Source of the DNA: Candidatus Hydrogenedentota bacterium
Lineage (GTDB): Bacteria > Hydrogenedentota > Hydrogenedentia > Hydrogenedentales > CAITNO01
DNA length: 22,121 nt
Direction of reading: 5' to 3'
Assembly: GCA_029554925.1 (NCBI GenBank)
Contig: JAKPUV010000515.1
Location: 1-22,121, forward strand
The position numbers were made by a program, and so were the translations under genes. Every line of letters begins with the position of its first letter. Position 1 is the first letter of the stretch. Positions 7,580-16,441 of this stretch are shown here, in pieces. Below the pieces are notes generated by a model that saw only the letters and a program-made list of their open reading frames with translations, made no database searches and was not told the origin of the DNA.

Positions 7580-8512
7580 TCATCCCCCGCTTCGGGCGCG
7601 GCCGAAACACCGCCGGGCGTCCGTCTCGCTGCCCAGACGGGCGAAGAGTTCCGCGGCCGCCGCGTACTCCCCGGCCTCCTCCAGCACCCGCGCGGCGAGG
7701 GCTGCTCGCCCGGCGGTGTGGAAACGCCGGCCCGCCTCCGCCAGCAGTACCCGCCGCCGGGACGGCCCCGGCCCGCCGGTGTCCGGCATGGACTGAAGCG
7801 CCCGGTAAACCGTGTCCGCGGCCCGCTCGCCCTCCGGGGTGCCATCCCGGGAAGACTGCATCCACCCTTCGAGGACGGCCAGCGCGCGGTCGGGCTTGCG
7901 GGCCTCCAGCCAGGCCCCCGCGGCCTCGCCGGGCATCATGGCCCTCTCATAGGCCGCCGCCGCGCGCGCCGGTTTCCCGGTCGCCGCGAAGAAGCGCCCC
8001 GCCGTGGCGTACTCGCCGCATTTCCACATGAGTGCCGCCGCCTGGGCGGTCCTGCCCGCCTTTGCCAGTTCCTCGGCGGCCCGGAGCCGCTGGCCGTCCT
8101 TCAGATACCAGCGGGCGGCCTCCTCGGGCTGGTTCAGCGAGGCGTACACCTCCGCCATCCGGCCGTAGCGCTTCTGGCGGCGCAGCTCCTCCATCGTGTG
8201 TTTCGGGTGCTTCGCGGCCTCCAGCGTGTCGCCGAACTCGTCGTTCCCCTCCTCCGGCGGTATCTCGTATCCCGCCATGCTGCGGCGGACACGCCAGTCG
8301 TGCACCGCGTTGCGCAGGCGCGCCCACGCCTCAAACAGCACGAAAAGCGGAACCAGCAGCACCACACCGCGCAGGATGTTCGCAGCCACCGGCCCGAGGG
8401 GCGCGAGACCGAACGCGCCCTCGACGGCGCGCACGCCGGCCCCCAGCAGGTCCGTCCAGAACCAGCCGCACAACGCCGCCGCCCACTCCACATACCGCTC
8501 GCCAGTGCTCAT
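7580..8512 (-). CDS. Membrane-anchored helical-repeat (TPR-like) protein
   Basis: 310 residues, not recognised as a named family. A hydrophobic helix at about residues 44-62 (ILRGVVLLVPLFVLFEAW) follows an amphipathic N-terminus; the rest, from about residue 105, is a run of short paired helices with TPR/SEL1-like spacing (GRMAEVYASLNQPEEAARWYL, RAAEELAKAGRTAQAAALM, AGRFFAATGKPARAAAAYERA, VLEEAGEYAAAAELFARLG). This suggests a membrane-bound scaffold facing the cytosol. The start ATG has GGGAGG 5 nt upstream, an excellent ribosome-binding site. It lies divergent from the tRNA pair and is followed, after 176 bp, by the GH4 gene on the same strand. Confidence 0.75.
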   Translation of the reverse strand: MSTGERYVEWAAALCGWFWTDLLGAGVRAVEGAFGLAPLGPVAANILRGVVLLVPLFVLFEAWARLRNAVHDWRVRRSMAGYEIPPEEGNDEFGDTLEAAKHPKHTMEELRRQKRYGRMAEVYASLNQPEEAARWYLKDGQRLRAAEELAKAGRTAQAAALMWKCGEYATAGRFFAATGKPARAAAAYERAMMPGEAAGAWLEARKPDRALAVLEGWMQSSRDGTPEGERAADTVYRALQSMPDTGGPGPSRRRVLLAEAGRRFHTAGRAALAARVLEEAGEYAAAAELFARLGSETDARRCFGRARSGG

Positions 8513-8581
8513 GCAAACCTCCCGCCGCGCGCCCCGGGGAACGGTTGGACACCCGCCCCGTCGCCGAACGGCACACGGGGG

Positions 8582-8611
8582 ATTCTAGCAAACCGGACGG
8601 CGGTGTGGAAA
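8582..8611 (-). promoter_or_regulatory. Possible promoter of the TPR-like gene
   Basis: On the minus strand TTTCCA (8611-8606), 18 bp, TAGAAT (8587-8582). The -10 box is 5/6 of consensus, the -35 box 4/6. Predicted start near 8575, about 60 nt before the ATG. Confidence 0.45.
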
Positions 8612-8666
8612 GCCCGCCGCCGGGCGCGCGGGCGGCCGCAATCCGTTTTTTGGGGGGTGCGATGAC

Positions 8667-8696
8667 TTGACATGGGGGGACGAATTGGCGTATTCT
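8667..8696 (+). promoter_or_regulatory. Promoter of the tRNA pair
   Basis: TTGACA (8667-8672), 18-bp spacer, TATTCT (8691-8696). Start of transcription expected near 8703, a few bases before tRNA-Phe at 8708. Confidence 0.8.
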
Positions 8697-8707
8697 ATGG
8701 AAGCCGT

Positions 8708-8783
<76 letters not shown>

Positions 8784-8844
8784 TTTTTTTTGGACACACC
8801 GCCGCACGCCCCCCGGGGTTCGCGGCGTGATGGGTCAGGGCTTC

Positions 8845-8920
8845 GCCGGAATAGCTCAGTCGGTAGAGCGCGTCACTCGTAATGACGAGGTCCGGGGTTC
8901 GATTCCCCGTTCCGGCTCCA
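8845..8920 (+). tRNA. tRNA-Thr (anticodon CGT)
   Basis: 76 nt including encoded CCA. Acceptor GCCGGAA pairs with TTCCGGC; stem CGTCA/TGACG encloses loop CTCGTAA with anticodon CGT, which reads ACG codons. The T arm GGGGTTCGATTCCCC is perfect. It follows tRNA-Phe by 61 bp and shares its promoter and the terminator at 8933. Confidence 0.97.
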
Positions 8921-8932
8921 GCCGCCCTTTCA

Positions 8933-8971
8933 GGCGCGGGAACTTTTTGTGGTTCCCGCGCCTTTTGTTTT
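8933..8971 (+). terminator. Rho-independent terminator of the tRNA operon
   Basis: GGCGCGGGAAC and GTTCCCGCGCC (11 bp, perfect) around an 8-nt loop, followed by TTTTGTTTT. Confidence 0.92.
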
Positions 8972-9033
8972 CCCCCTCCCCCGCCGCAAGAATTGCGCAG
9001 AATGTTCACAATGTCGGGATACTGTCCAATGAC

Positions 9034-9062
9034 TTGCATTTTTCGCAGGACCCGGGTATGAT
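9034..9062 (+). promoter_or_regulatory. Promoter of the HTH-REC/Fur/UDG operon
   Basis: TTGCAT (9034-9039), 17 bp, TATGAT (9057-9062). Predicted start near 9069, 47 nt before the first ATG. Confidence 0.7.
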
Positions 9063-9115
9063 AAGACCGTTGTGATTCCAGAAAAGCAAGTAAACCTTGA
9101 GAGGTGAAGGCGCCC

Positions 9116-9694
9116 ATGGAAAGCAAGCAGTCGTTCAGCACGTCAGAAGTGGCGCGGTTCTGCCATGTCACCGCCGACACGATCCGCAAGTGGGCCGAGG
9201 CGGGGCGCATCCGGGTCTTCAAGACGCCGGGGGGGCACCGGCGCATCCGCCGCGACGACCTCATGCGCTTCCTGCGCGAGAACAGCATTCCGATCCATGA
9301 GGATCTGGACAACTCGGGCGTGCGCCTGCTGGTGGTGGACGACGAGAAGGCGGTGATCTCAGTGATCCGCCGTTTCCTGGAGCGCTCCTCGACGCCCTTC
9401 CAGATCGAGGTGGCCATGGACGGGTTTGAGGCGGGCCGCCAGGTGGCGACCTTCCGGCCGGACGTGATCTTTCTCGACCTGCGCTTGCCGGGCATTGACG
9501 GGTTCGAGGTGTGCCGCCGGATCAAGACCAACCCCGAATCGTCCACGTCGCACGTTCTGGCGATGACCGGATATTACGAGGGCGAGGTGGCCCAGCGGGT
9601 CATCGAACTCGGGGCGGACATGCTGCTCCAGAAGCCCTTCACGCCGGACGACCTGCGGCGCGCCCTGGCCAAGGTCGGGGTTGAAGTGAACTGA
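9116..9694 (+). CDS. Response regulator with N-terminal excisionase/MerR-type HTH and C-terminal receiver domain
   Basis: 192 residues. Residues ~6-55 form a winged helix of the excisionase/MerR type (FSTSEVARFCHVTADTIRKW, then GRIRVFKTPGGHRRIRRDDL). Residues ~69-190 are a receiver domain with an intact phosphorylation site: acidic pair D75-D76 (VVDDE), phosphoacceptor D121 (FLDLRLPGIDG), T151 (AMTG) and K173 (LQKPF). The order is reversed relative to most response regulators, which have the receiver first. It presumably binds DNA under control of a histidine kinase, but none is in the window. Start ATG 9116 is chosen over a GTG at 9104 because the HTH is complete from there and an AAGG/AGGTG region precedes it. 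It leads an operon with a Fur-family gene 2 bp downstream. Confidence 0.88.
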   Translation: MESKQSFSTSEVARFCHVTADTIRKWAEAGRIRVFKTPGGHRRIRRDDLMRFLRENSIPIHEDLDNSGVRLLVVDDEKAVISVIRRFLERSSTPFQIEVAMDGFEAGRQVATFRPDVIFLDLRLPGIDGFEVCRRIKTNPESSTSHVLAMTGYYEGEVAQRVIELGADMLLQKPFTPDDLRRALAKVGVEVN

Positions 9695-9696
9695 CC

Positions 9697-10125
9697 ATGG
9701 CGCGGAGCCCCTCCCCCCAGCGCGCGTCGGCCGCCCGGCCGCGCGCGCCGAGGAACACCCCGCAGGGCGCGGCGGTGCGCCGTGTGTTTGCGGAGGCCGA
9801 CGGCCCCCTGTCGGTGCAGGACGCCCGCGAGCGCGCGGAGCGCCTGTGCCCGGGCATCGGCATCGCCACGGTCTACCGCACCCTGCGCCGCCTGCTCGCC
9901 GAGAAGGCCGTGGCGGCGGTGGACATCCCCGGGGCGGGGGTGCTCTACGAGGCGGCGGCCGGACTGCACCACCACTATTTCGTCTGCCACGCCTGCGGCC
10001 GGGCTTTCGTGCTGCGGAACTGTCCGGGCCACCTTCAGGCCATGGTGCCAGATGGTTTTGAGCTGCAGCGGCACGACATCGTGCACCACGGTCTCTGCGC
10101 CGGGTGCCGCACGGCGACCGCCTGA
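9697..10125 (+). CDS. Fur-family transcriptional regulator
   Basis: 142 residues, with a ~22-residue basic, Pro/Arg-rich tail before the fold starts. The winged helix includes GIGIATVYRTLRRLL, the diagnostic Fur recognition helix region (residues ~54-67). The dimerisation part has HHHYFVCHACG and HHGLCAGC: Cys97/Cys100 and Cys134/Cys137 form the structural zinc site, and the HHH run (91-93) contributes to the regulatory metal site. Whether it senses Fe (Fur), Zn (Zur), Mn or peroxide (PerR) cannot be told. It sits 2 bp after the response regulator and 10 bp before the UDG gene, so all three are probably one operon. Confidence 0.9.
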   Translation: MARSPSPQRASAARPRAPRNTPQGAAVRRVFAEADGPLSVQDARERAERLCPGIGIATVYRTLRRLLAEKAVAAVDIPGAGVLYEAAAGLHHHYFVCHACGRAFVLRNCPGHLQAMVPDGFELQRHDIVHHGLCAGCRTATA

Positions 10126-10135
10126 GCGGCCCGCC

Positions 10136-10756
10136 ATGGGCATCCCGCTCCCCTTTCCCCTTCCCGCCCTTCCCGAGGCGCCGCTGGACGCGGCGCTGGA
10201 GGCGGCCCGCGCCTGCGCGCGCTGCGCGGACCGGCTGCCGCTGGGGCCCCGGCCGGTGCTGCGGGGGCGGGCGGGCGCCCGGCTTCTGATTGTCGGGCAG
10301 GCCCCGGGCACCAGGGTCCATGAGACGGGCCTGCCGTGGAACGACGCGAGCGGCGAGCGGCTGCGCGCGTGGATGGGGGTGGACCGGGACACCTTCTACG
10401 ACGAGGACCGGGTGGCGGTTGTGCCGATGGGCCTGTGCTACCCCGGGCGCGACCCGCGCGGGGGCGACCTGCCCCCGGTGCCCGAGTGCGCCCCTTTGTG
10501 GCATCCCCGGCTGGTGCCCCTGTTCCCCGGGCTGGAACTGGCGCTGCTGGTGGGCGGCCATGCCCAGCGGTATTACCTCGGCGGGCGCGCCGGGGCCTCG
10601 GTCACGGAGACCGTGCGCTCGTGGCGCCGGTTTGCGCCGGACTTCCTCCCCCTGCCGCATCCCTCCTTCCGCAACACCGCCTGGCTCGCGCGCAACCCGT
10701 GGTTTGCCGAGGAGGTGCTTCCCGCGCTGCGCGCCCGGATCCGGGCGCTGCTCTGA
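10136..10756 (+). CDS. Uracil-DNA glycosylase superfamily protein, probable Fe-S type
   Basis: 206 residues with the UDG fold signatures: motif 1 LLIVGQAPGTRVHETGLPW (residues ~50-68) and motif 2 LPHPSFRN near residue 178, whose HPS is typical of the superfamily. Four cysteines, Cys27-x2-Cys30, Cys101 and Cys118, have about the spacing of the 4Fe-4S ligands of family 4/5 UDGs (CxxC, then two Cys ~16 apart), which argues for an iron-sulfur cluster; this is inferred from spacing only. It would excise uracil (or a related damaged base) from DNA. It belongs to a conserved group annotated simply as 'uracil-DNA glycosylase family', whose substrate is poorly defined. Last gene of the operon, converging on nrpR with 7 bp between stops. 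Confidence 0.85.
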   Translation: MGIPLPFPLPALPEAPLDAALEAARACARCADRLPLGPRPVLRGRAGARLLIVGQAPGTRVHETGLPWNDASGERLRAWMGVDRDTFYDEDRVAVVPMGLCYPGRDPRGGDLPPVPECAPLWHPRLVPLFPGLELALLVGGHAQRYYLGGRAGASVTETVRSWRRFAPDFLPLPHPSFRNTAWLARNPWFAEEVLPALRARIRALL

Positions 10757-10770
10757 GGCGGGCTCAGAGC
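10750..10770. repeat. Palindrome spanning the two convergent stop codons
   Basis: GCTCTGAG (10750-10757) and CTCAGAGC (10763-10770) are perfect inverted copies that include the stop codons of the UDG gene and of nrpR. No T-tract on either side, so it is at most a weak bidirectional end-of-transcript hairpin. Confidence 0.5.
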
Positions 10771-11783
10771 CCCCGGACGCCGGAGTAGGCCGACATGGTG
10801 CGGTGCTCCTTGAGCCGGGAGAAATCGCACAGGGTACTCATGGCCGCGCTGGTGACCTGGATGCCCTCCTCCACCACGGCGGCCACGGGGTTGAGCCCGC
10901 CGCTGAGGATGACGCCCACGCGCTCCGCGCCGACGGGGATGTCGAGCAGGGGCTGGTTGGGGCTGCCCACGGCGACCACGCCGCCCAGGCCGATCTCCTC
11001 CATGCCGCGGAAGAGGGCGCGCACGTCCGGCAGGGCCACGGCGGGCACCTCGCGGAAACTCGCGCCGATGAGGCCGGACCCCTCGCGCGACGCGCGCCAC
11101 ACGGAGGTCATGTGGCCGCGGATGAAAATCTCCAGCGGGTCGAGGGACGACCCCTCGTAGGTGATGACCTGCGTGAAGCGGCGGGGCTTGCCGTCCGTGA
11201 TCTCCAGCAGGCCGCCGAAGCGGGAGGCCATGGCGATGCCCGCGTGCAGCAGCACGCCGTTCACGCTCACGCTGCAGACCGTGCCGATGGCCGCGCGGTT
11301 CGGGGGCACGGTGAAGCCGCCGATGCGCTCGCCGGGCAGGGCGATCACCACCAGGCGGCCCATGCCCAGCCGCGCCTTGAACACGTCGGACATGATGCTG
11401 ATCGTGTTGCGCAGGTCGCGGAGCTGCACGGTGGAGATGTTCATGATGATGCGGCCGGCCCTCGAGGACAGGTCGAAGTCCATCTGGTACGAAAGGGCGT
11501 CGATCTTCCCGGCGATGAAGCCCACCTTGTCCGCCACCAGCGCCCCCTCCAGCTCCTCGATGCCCCGCGGCGTCAGACGCCGGCCGCCCCTGCCGAGGTT
11601 CTCGGTCCAGCCCAGCTCGTCCGCCATGGCCAGATAATTGCGCACCGCCCGTTCGCTGAGCTGAATGCCGCTCAGGTCGAGGGACTTGGCGATCCGCTCG
11701 CTGCCCATGCCGTCGGGCGCCTCGTGCAGCACGCGCAGGATGGCCACCATCCGCCGCTTCGTCTTAATATCCATGGATTCCAT
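10764..11783 (-). CDS. nrpR: NrpR-family (DUF128) transcriptional regulator
   Basis: 339 residues. Residues ~8-70 are a winged helix (KRRMVAILRVLHEAPDGMGSERIAKSL, then RRLTPRGIEELE). The rest is one NRD/DUF128 ligand-binding domain (VGFIAGKIDALSYQMDFDLSSRAGRIIMNIS..., GTVCSVSVNGVLLHAGIAMASRFGGLLEI..., VVAVGSPNQPLLDIPVGAERVGVILSGGLNPVAAVVE). In Methanococcus, NrpR represses nitrogen-assimilation genes and is released by 2-oxoglutarate; that protein has two NRD domains, whereas this has one, as in Methanosarcina NrpRI. Divergence from gdhA, and a matching element at the gdhA start, suggest direct control of glutamate dehydrogenase. ATG 11783 is preferred because GGGAG lies 9 nt upstream; the frame stays open to 12008 but the extension has no domain. 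Confidence 0.85.
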   Translation of the reverse strand: MESMDIKTKRRMVAILRVLHEAPDGMGSERIAKSLDLSGIQLSERAVRNYLAMADELGWTENLGRGGRRLTPRGIEELEGALVADKVGFIAGKIDALSYQMDFDLSSRAGRIIMNISTVQLRDLRNTISIMSDVFKARLGMGRLVVIALPGERIGGFTVPPNRAAIGTVCSVSVNGVLLHAGIAMASRFGGLLEITDGKPRRFTQVITYEGSSLDPLEIFIRGHMTSVWRASREGSGLIGASFREVPAVALPDVRALFRGMEEIGLGGVVAVGSPNQPLLDIPVGAERVGVILSGGLNPVAAVVEEGIQVTSAAMSTLCDFSRLKEHRTMSAYSGVRGL

Positions 11784-11820
11784 GGCGTCCGTCTCCCTTG
11801 GCCGTCCGCAGACGGCGCGA

Positions 11821-11845
11821 TTTTCCGGGGAAGCCTCCCGGAAAA
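11821..11845. repeat. TTTTCCGGG/CCCGGAAAA palindrome before nrpR
   Basis: Perfect 9-bp inverted repeat with a 7-bp spacer, about 40 bp ahead of the nrpR start codon. Its right half overlaps another inverted repeat, CGGAA-N4-TTCCG (11839-11852). Either an mRNA leader hairpin or an operator of the repressor acting on its own gene. Confidence 0.4.
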
Positions 11846-11921
11846 AGTTCCGCCTCCATTCTCGAAAAACGCGTCCGGGCCGGGGTCCGGCGCGCGAAGT
11901 GACGAAAAAGTCCCGCAATTC

Positions 11922-11941
11922 ATCCGGCACATTTGCCGGAT
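11922..11941. promoter_or_regulatory. ATCCGG-N8-CCGGAT palindrome, candidate operator
   Basis: Perfect 6-bp arms with an 8-bp spacer in the nrpR-gdhA intergenic region, centred 86 bp upstream of the element at the gdhA start. It could be a second binding site, either for looping or for nrpR autoregulation. Confidence 0.4.
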
Positions 11942-11970
11942 TTGCAGGGGTAGTTTGCACCATTTCCGGC

Positions 11971-13444
<1,474 letters not shown>

Positions 13445-13452
13445 TCTTTTTT

Positions 13453-13494
13453 CCGGCCCGGCGGAGTAGAATTTCCGCCGGGCCGGTTTTTTTT
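13453..13494 (+). terminator. Rho-independent terminator of gdhA
   Basis: CCGGCCCGGCGGA and TCCGCCGGGCCGG (13 bp, perfect) with an 8-nt loop and a tail of eight T. Confidence 0.95.
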
Positions 13495-13543
13495 GGATAA
13501 CAACGCGCCGGGACAGGCGCCCGGGCGCGGGGAGCCGACGCGC

Positions 13544-16171
13544 ATGAGCTTCACATCCGGCATCAGTTCCGGACTGCCCGAGCTGGACCGCACGATCCGC
13601 GGGGTGCTCGCGGGGGACAACATCGTCTGGCGGGTGGACCGGATAGACGAGTACGCGGCCTTCGTGCGGCCCTTTGCGGAGCACGCCCTCTCCACGGGGC
13701 GCCCCACGGTGTATTTCCGCTTCGCGAACCACGCGCCCGTGCTGGACGACCGGCCGGACAACCCGCTTTTTCTCCAGCTGACCCTGGACCCGGCGCAGGG
13801 ATTCGAGGGGTTTCTCGACGCGGTCCACGACACCATTGAGGCGACCGAAAAGGGGGCCTACTATGTGTTCGACTCCCTGTCGGACCTTTCAGCCGCGTGG
13901 CACGGCGACGCCATGCTGTGCAACTTCTTCCTCATGACCTGCCCCTACCTCTACGACCGGGGCGACCTGGCCAGTTTCGCGCTCCTGCGCGACCGCCACT
14001 CCAACGAGGCGGTGCTGCCGATCCGCAACACCTGCCAGGTGATGCTGGACGCGTACAAGAAGGGCGGCACGATCTTCGTGCGGCCCCTGAAGACCCAGCA
14101 GCGCTTCTCCCCCACCATCCACATGCTGCACCGGTGGGAGAACGGCGCGCTCACGCCCATCGCCGAGAGCCACGTCATCACCGAGGTGCTCAAGCCGGTG
14201 CCCCCGTCCGCGGTGGGCTGCTCGGTGCGGCCGCTGGACGCGTGGAACCGCGCGTTCATGCAGGCCCAGGACCTGCTCACCGGACCGCCCGAGCTGCTGC
14301 GCAGCGAGCTGGCCAACCACCTGTTTGAGACCCTGCTGCGCATGCTCATCTCGCACGAGGACCGGGTGCTGGGGCTGGCGCGCCGCCACCTGACGCTGGC
14401 CGACCTGCTGGAGATCGGGCGGCGCACCGTGGGCACGGGCCTCATCGGCGGCAAGTCCGCGGGCATGCTGCTGGCCCACGCCATCCTGCGGGGCGCGGGG
14501 GGCGAGTGGGCCGGGCGGCTGGAGATGCACGACAGCTTCTACATCGGCTCCGACTGCTTCTACACCTTCCTCGTGCGCAACGGATGCTGGTGGATGCGCC
14601 GCCGCCAGAAGGCGGGCGAGACCCTTTTCGAGGAGGCCGAGCAGGCGCGCCGCCGCATCCTCACGGGCAAGTTCCTCCCGGAGTTCGAGGGCGAGCTCGA
14701 GCGCATCATGGAGTACTTCTCCAGCGCGCCCATCATCGTGCGGTCCAGCTCGCTGCTGGAGGACGCCTTCGGCAACTCCTTCGCGGGAAAGTATGACAGC
14801 GTCTTCTGCGCGAACCAGGGCTCCTTCCACCAGCGGATGGAGGACCTGAAGACGGCGATCCGCACGGTGTACGCCAGCGCCATGAGCGCGTCGGCCCTGG
14901 CCTACCGCAAGGCCCACGGGCTGCTCGAGCGCGAGGAGCAGATGGGCCTCCTGATCCAGCGGGTCTCCGGCACCCAGCACGGCCAGCTCTTCTTCCCCGA
15001 CCTGGCGGGCGTCGGGTTCTCGTTCAACCCCTATGTATGGAACCCGGACATCGACCCGGAGGCCGGCGTGCTGCGCATGGTGTTCGGCCTGGGCACCCGC
15101 GCGGTGGACCGGTCCGACTCCGACTACACGCGCCTCGTGGCGCTCAACGCCCCCGACCTCTCGCCGGACACGCGGGAGAGCGGCCAGGGGAAATGCAGCC
15201 AGCGCATTGTGGACGTGCTGGACCTCGACGCGAACCAGCTGGTGTCGCTGGACTTCGGCGGGGTGGTGGAGCGGGCCGGCGGCGACCATGACCGTGCCGT
15301 GGCCCGGTTTTCCCACCGCGACCCGGCCCTGGTGCGCGCCGTGCGGGCGCAGGGGACGGGCACCGTGCCCCTGACCATCACCTTCGACCGGATGATCCGC
15401 GACACGTCCTTCATCGAGGACATGCGCGGGGCGCTCCGGCTGCTGCAGGACGCCTACGACTACCCGGTGGACGTGGAGTTCACGGCGAACTTCCCCGAGG
15501 AGGGCGTGTACAAGCTCAACATCGTGCAGTGCCGCCCCCTCCAGGTGAAGGGCAACGCGGTGTGCGAGCCCCTGCCCGCCCGCATCCCGGAGGAGGACAT
15601 CCTCCTGCGCGCGCGGGGCCCCGTCATCGGGCCCAGCCGCTCGGAGACCCTGGACACCTTCCTCTACGTGGTGCCGGAGGTCTACTCCAGCCTGCCCAAC
15701 GCCGACCGCTACCGCGTGGCCCGGACCATCGGAAGGGTGACCCAGGCGCTCAGGGGGGCGCGGCTCATGCTGCTGGGGCCGGGCCGCTGGGGCACCACCA
15801 CCCCCTCCCTGGGGGTGCCCGTGTCCTTCGCCGAAATCCACCCCGTCAACGTCCTCTGCGAGATCGTGGCCATGCGCGACGGACTGGTCCCGGACGTCTC
15901 CCTGGGCACCCATTTCTTCAGCGAGCTGGTGGAGCAGGACATGCTTTACATCGCCGTGTACCCCGAGCGGCCGGAGACGGTCCTGAGGGAGAGTTTCTTT
16001 CGGGACGCGCCCAACCTGCTGCTTGAGCTGGTGCCGGAGGCGGCGGTGTTCGCGGACACCCTGAGGGTGGTGCGCGTGGACCCGGCGGCGGGCAAGGTGC
16101 GGCTCCACGCGAATGTTTTGGAACAGGAAGTGGTCTGTTTCCGGGAACCTGCGGGGTCCTCCGGGGGATGA
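13544..16171 (+). CDS. PEP/pyruvate-binding (PPDK_N) protein with degenerate KaiC-like N-terminus
   Basis: 875 residues. Residues ~1-215 resemble KaiC/RecA-type ATPases: TSGISSGLPELDRTIRGVLAGD at the start and a Walker B-like YYVFDSLSDLS near 106-114. But where the P-loop GxxxxGKT should be, the sequence reads GDNIVWRVDR, so ATP binding there is probably lost. Residues ~295-720 contain the PEP-synthase/PPDK ATP-grasp domain: GGKSAGMLLA (302-311), APIIVRSSSLLEDAFGNSFAGKY (395-416), and YPVDVEFTANFPEEGVYKLNIVQCRPL. The phosphohistidine and PEP-binding domains of PEP synthase are absent; the C-terminal ~150 residues (GPGRWGTTTPSLGVPVSFAEI) are of unknown fold. Possibly a kinase or phosphotransfer enzyme with an unknown partner. 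ATG 13544 has GGAG 9 nt upstream; a TTG at 13493 lies inside the gdhA terminator and is rejected. No promoter was seen. Confidence 0.82.
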   Translation: MSFTSGISSGLPELDRTIRGVLAGDNIVWRVDRIDEYAAFVRPFAEHALSTGRPTVYFRFANHAPVLDDRPDNPLFLQLTLDPAQGFEGFLDAVHDTIEATEKGAYYVFDSLSDLSAAWHGDAMLCNFFLMTCPYLYDRGDLASFALLRDRHSNEAVLPIRNTCQVMLDAYKKGGTIFVRPLKTQQRFSPTIHMLHRWENGALTPIAESHVITEVLKPVPPSAVGCSVRPLDAWNRAFMQAQDLLTGPPELLRSELANHLFETLLRMLISHEDRVLGLARRHLTLADLLEIGRRTVGTGLIGGKSAGMLLAHAILRGAGGEWAGRLEMHDSFYIGSDCFYTFLVRNGCWWMRRRQKAGETLFEEAEQARRRILTGKFLPEFEGELERIMEYFSSAPIIVRSSSLLEDAFGNSFAGKYDSVFCANQGSFHQRMEDLKTAIRTVYASAMSASALAYRKAHGLLEREEQMGLLIQRVSGTQHGQLFFPDLAGVGFSFNPYVWNPDIDPEAGVLRMVFGLGTRAVDRSDSDYTRLVALNAPDLSPDTRESGQGKCSQRIVDVLDLDANQLVSLDFGGVVERAGGDHDRAVARFSHRDPALVRAVRAQGTGTVPLTITFDRMIRDTSFIEDMRGALRLLQDAYDYPVDVEFTANFPEEGVYKLNIVQCRPLQVKGNAVCEPLPARIPEEDILLRARGPVIGPSRSETLDTFLYVVPEVYSSLPNADRYRVARTIGRVTQALRGARLMLLGPGRWGTTTPSLGVPVSFAEIHPVNVLCEIVAMRDGLVPDVSLGTHFFSELVEQDMLYIAVYPERPETVLRESFFRDAPNLLLELVPEAAVFADTLRVVRVDPAAGKVRLHANVLEQEVVCFREPAGSSGG

Positions 16172-16199
16172 ATACCCCGACAGGTGTGAAAACGGCGGG

Positions 16200-16218
16200 T
16201 TCCGGCCCAAACCCGGAA
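16200..16218. repeat. TTCCGG-N7-CCGGAA palindrome upstream of ompA-like gene
   Basis: Perfect 6-bp arms, 28 bp after the end of the PPDK_N gene. It resembles the TTCCGG...CCGGAA arms near nrpR, though with a different spacer. It may be a hairpin at the end of the upstream mRNA, as no T-tract follows, or a regulator site. Confidence 0.3.
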
Positions 16219-16323
16219 AAGCCGGGAATTCTGCTTGCGAACTGCGGTGTTTTGTGGTAAACTGTGGACAAGTCATAGGGTGGAGGTCTTCAGTGCGCGA
16301 AGGCGTGAGAAGGCCGAAAACGC

Positions 16324-16353
16324 TTGACTTTTTTGACTTGTTTCTGGTTTAAT
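16324..16353 (+). promoter_or_regulatory. Promoter of the ompA-like gene
   Basis: TTGACT (16324-16329), 18 bp, TTTAAT (16348-16353). Predicted start near 16360, giving a leader of about 80 nt. A second possible promoter, TTGCGA-17-TAAACT, lies at 16235-16263. Confidence 0.65.
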
Positions 16354-16441
16354 TTGGCAACGATTGAAGTGAGTGCCGACGCCTTGGCGGGGTTGTCGTT
16401 CAGGGCGGCAAACATTCAACACAGCGAGAAGGAGAAGCGTG

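Noticed and set aside
13889..16276. 795-codon minus-strand frame opposite the PPDK_N gene
   Set aside because: Pure shadow; the plus frame has recognisable domains.
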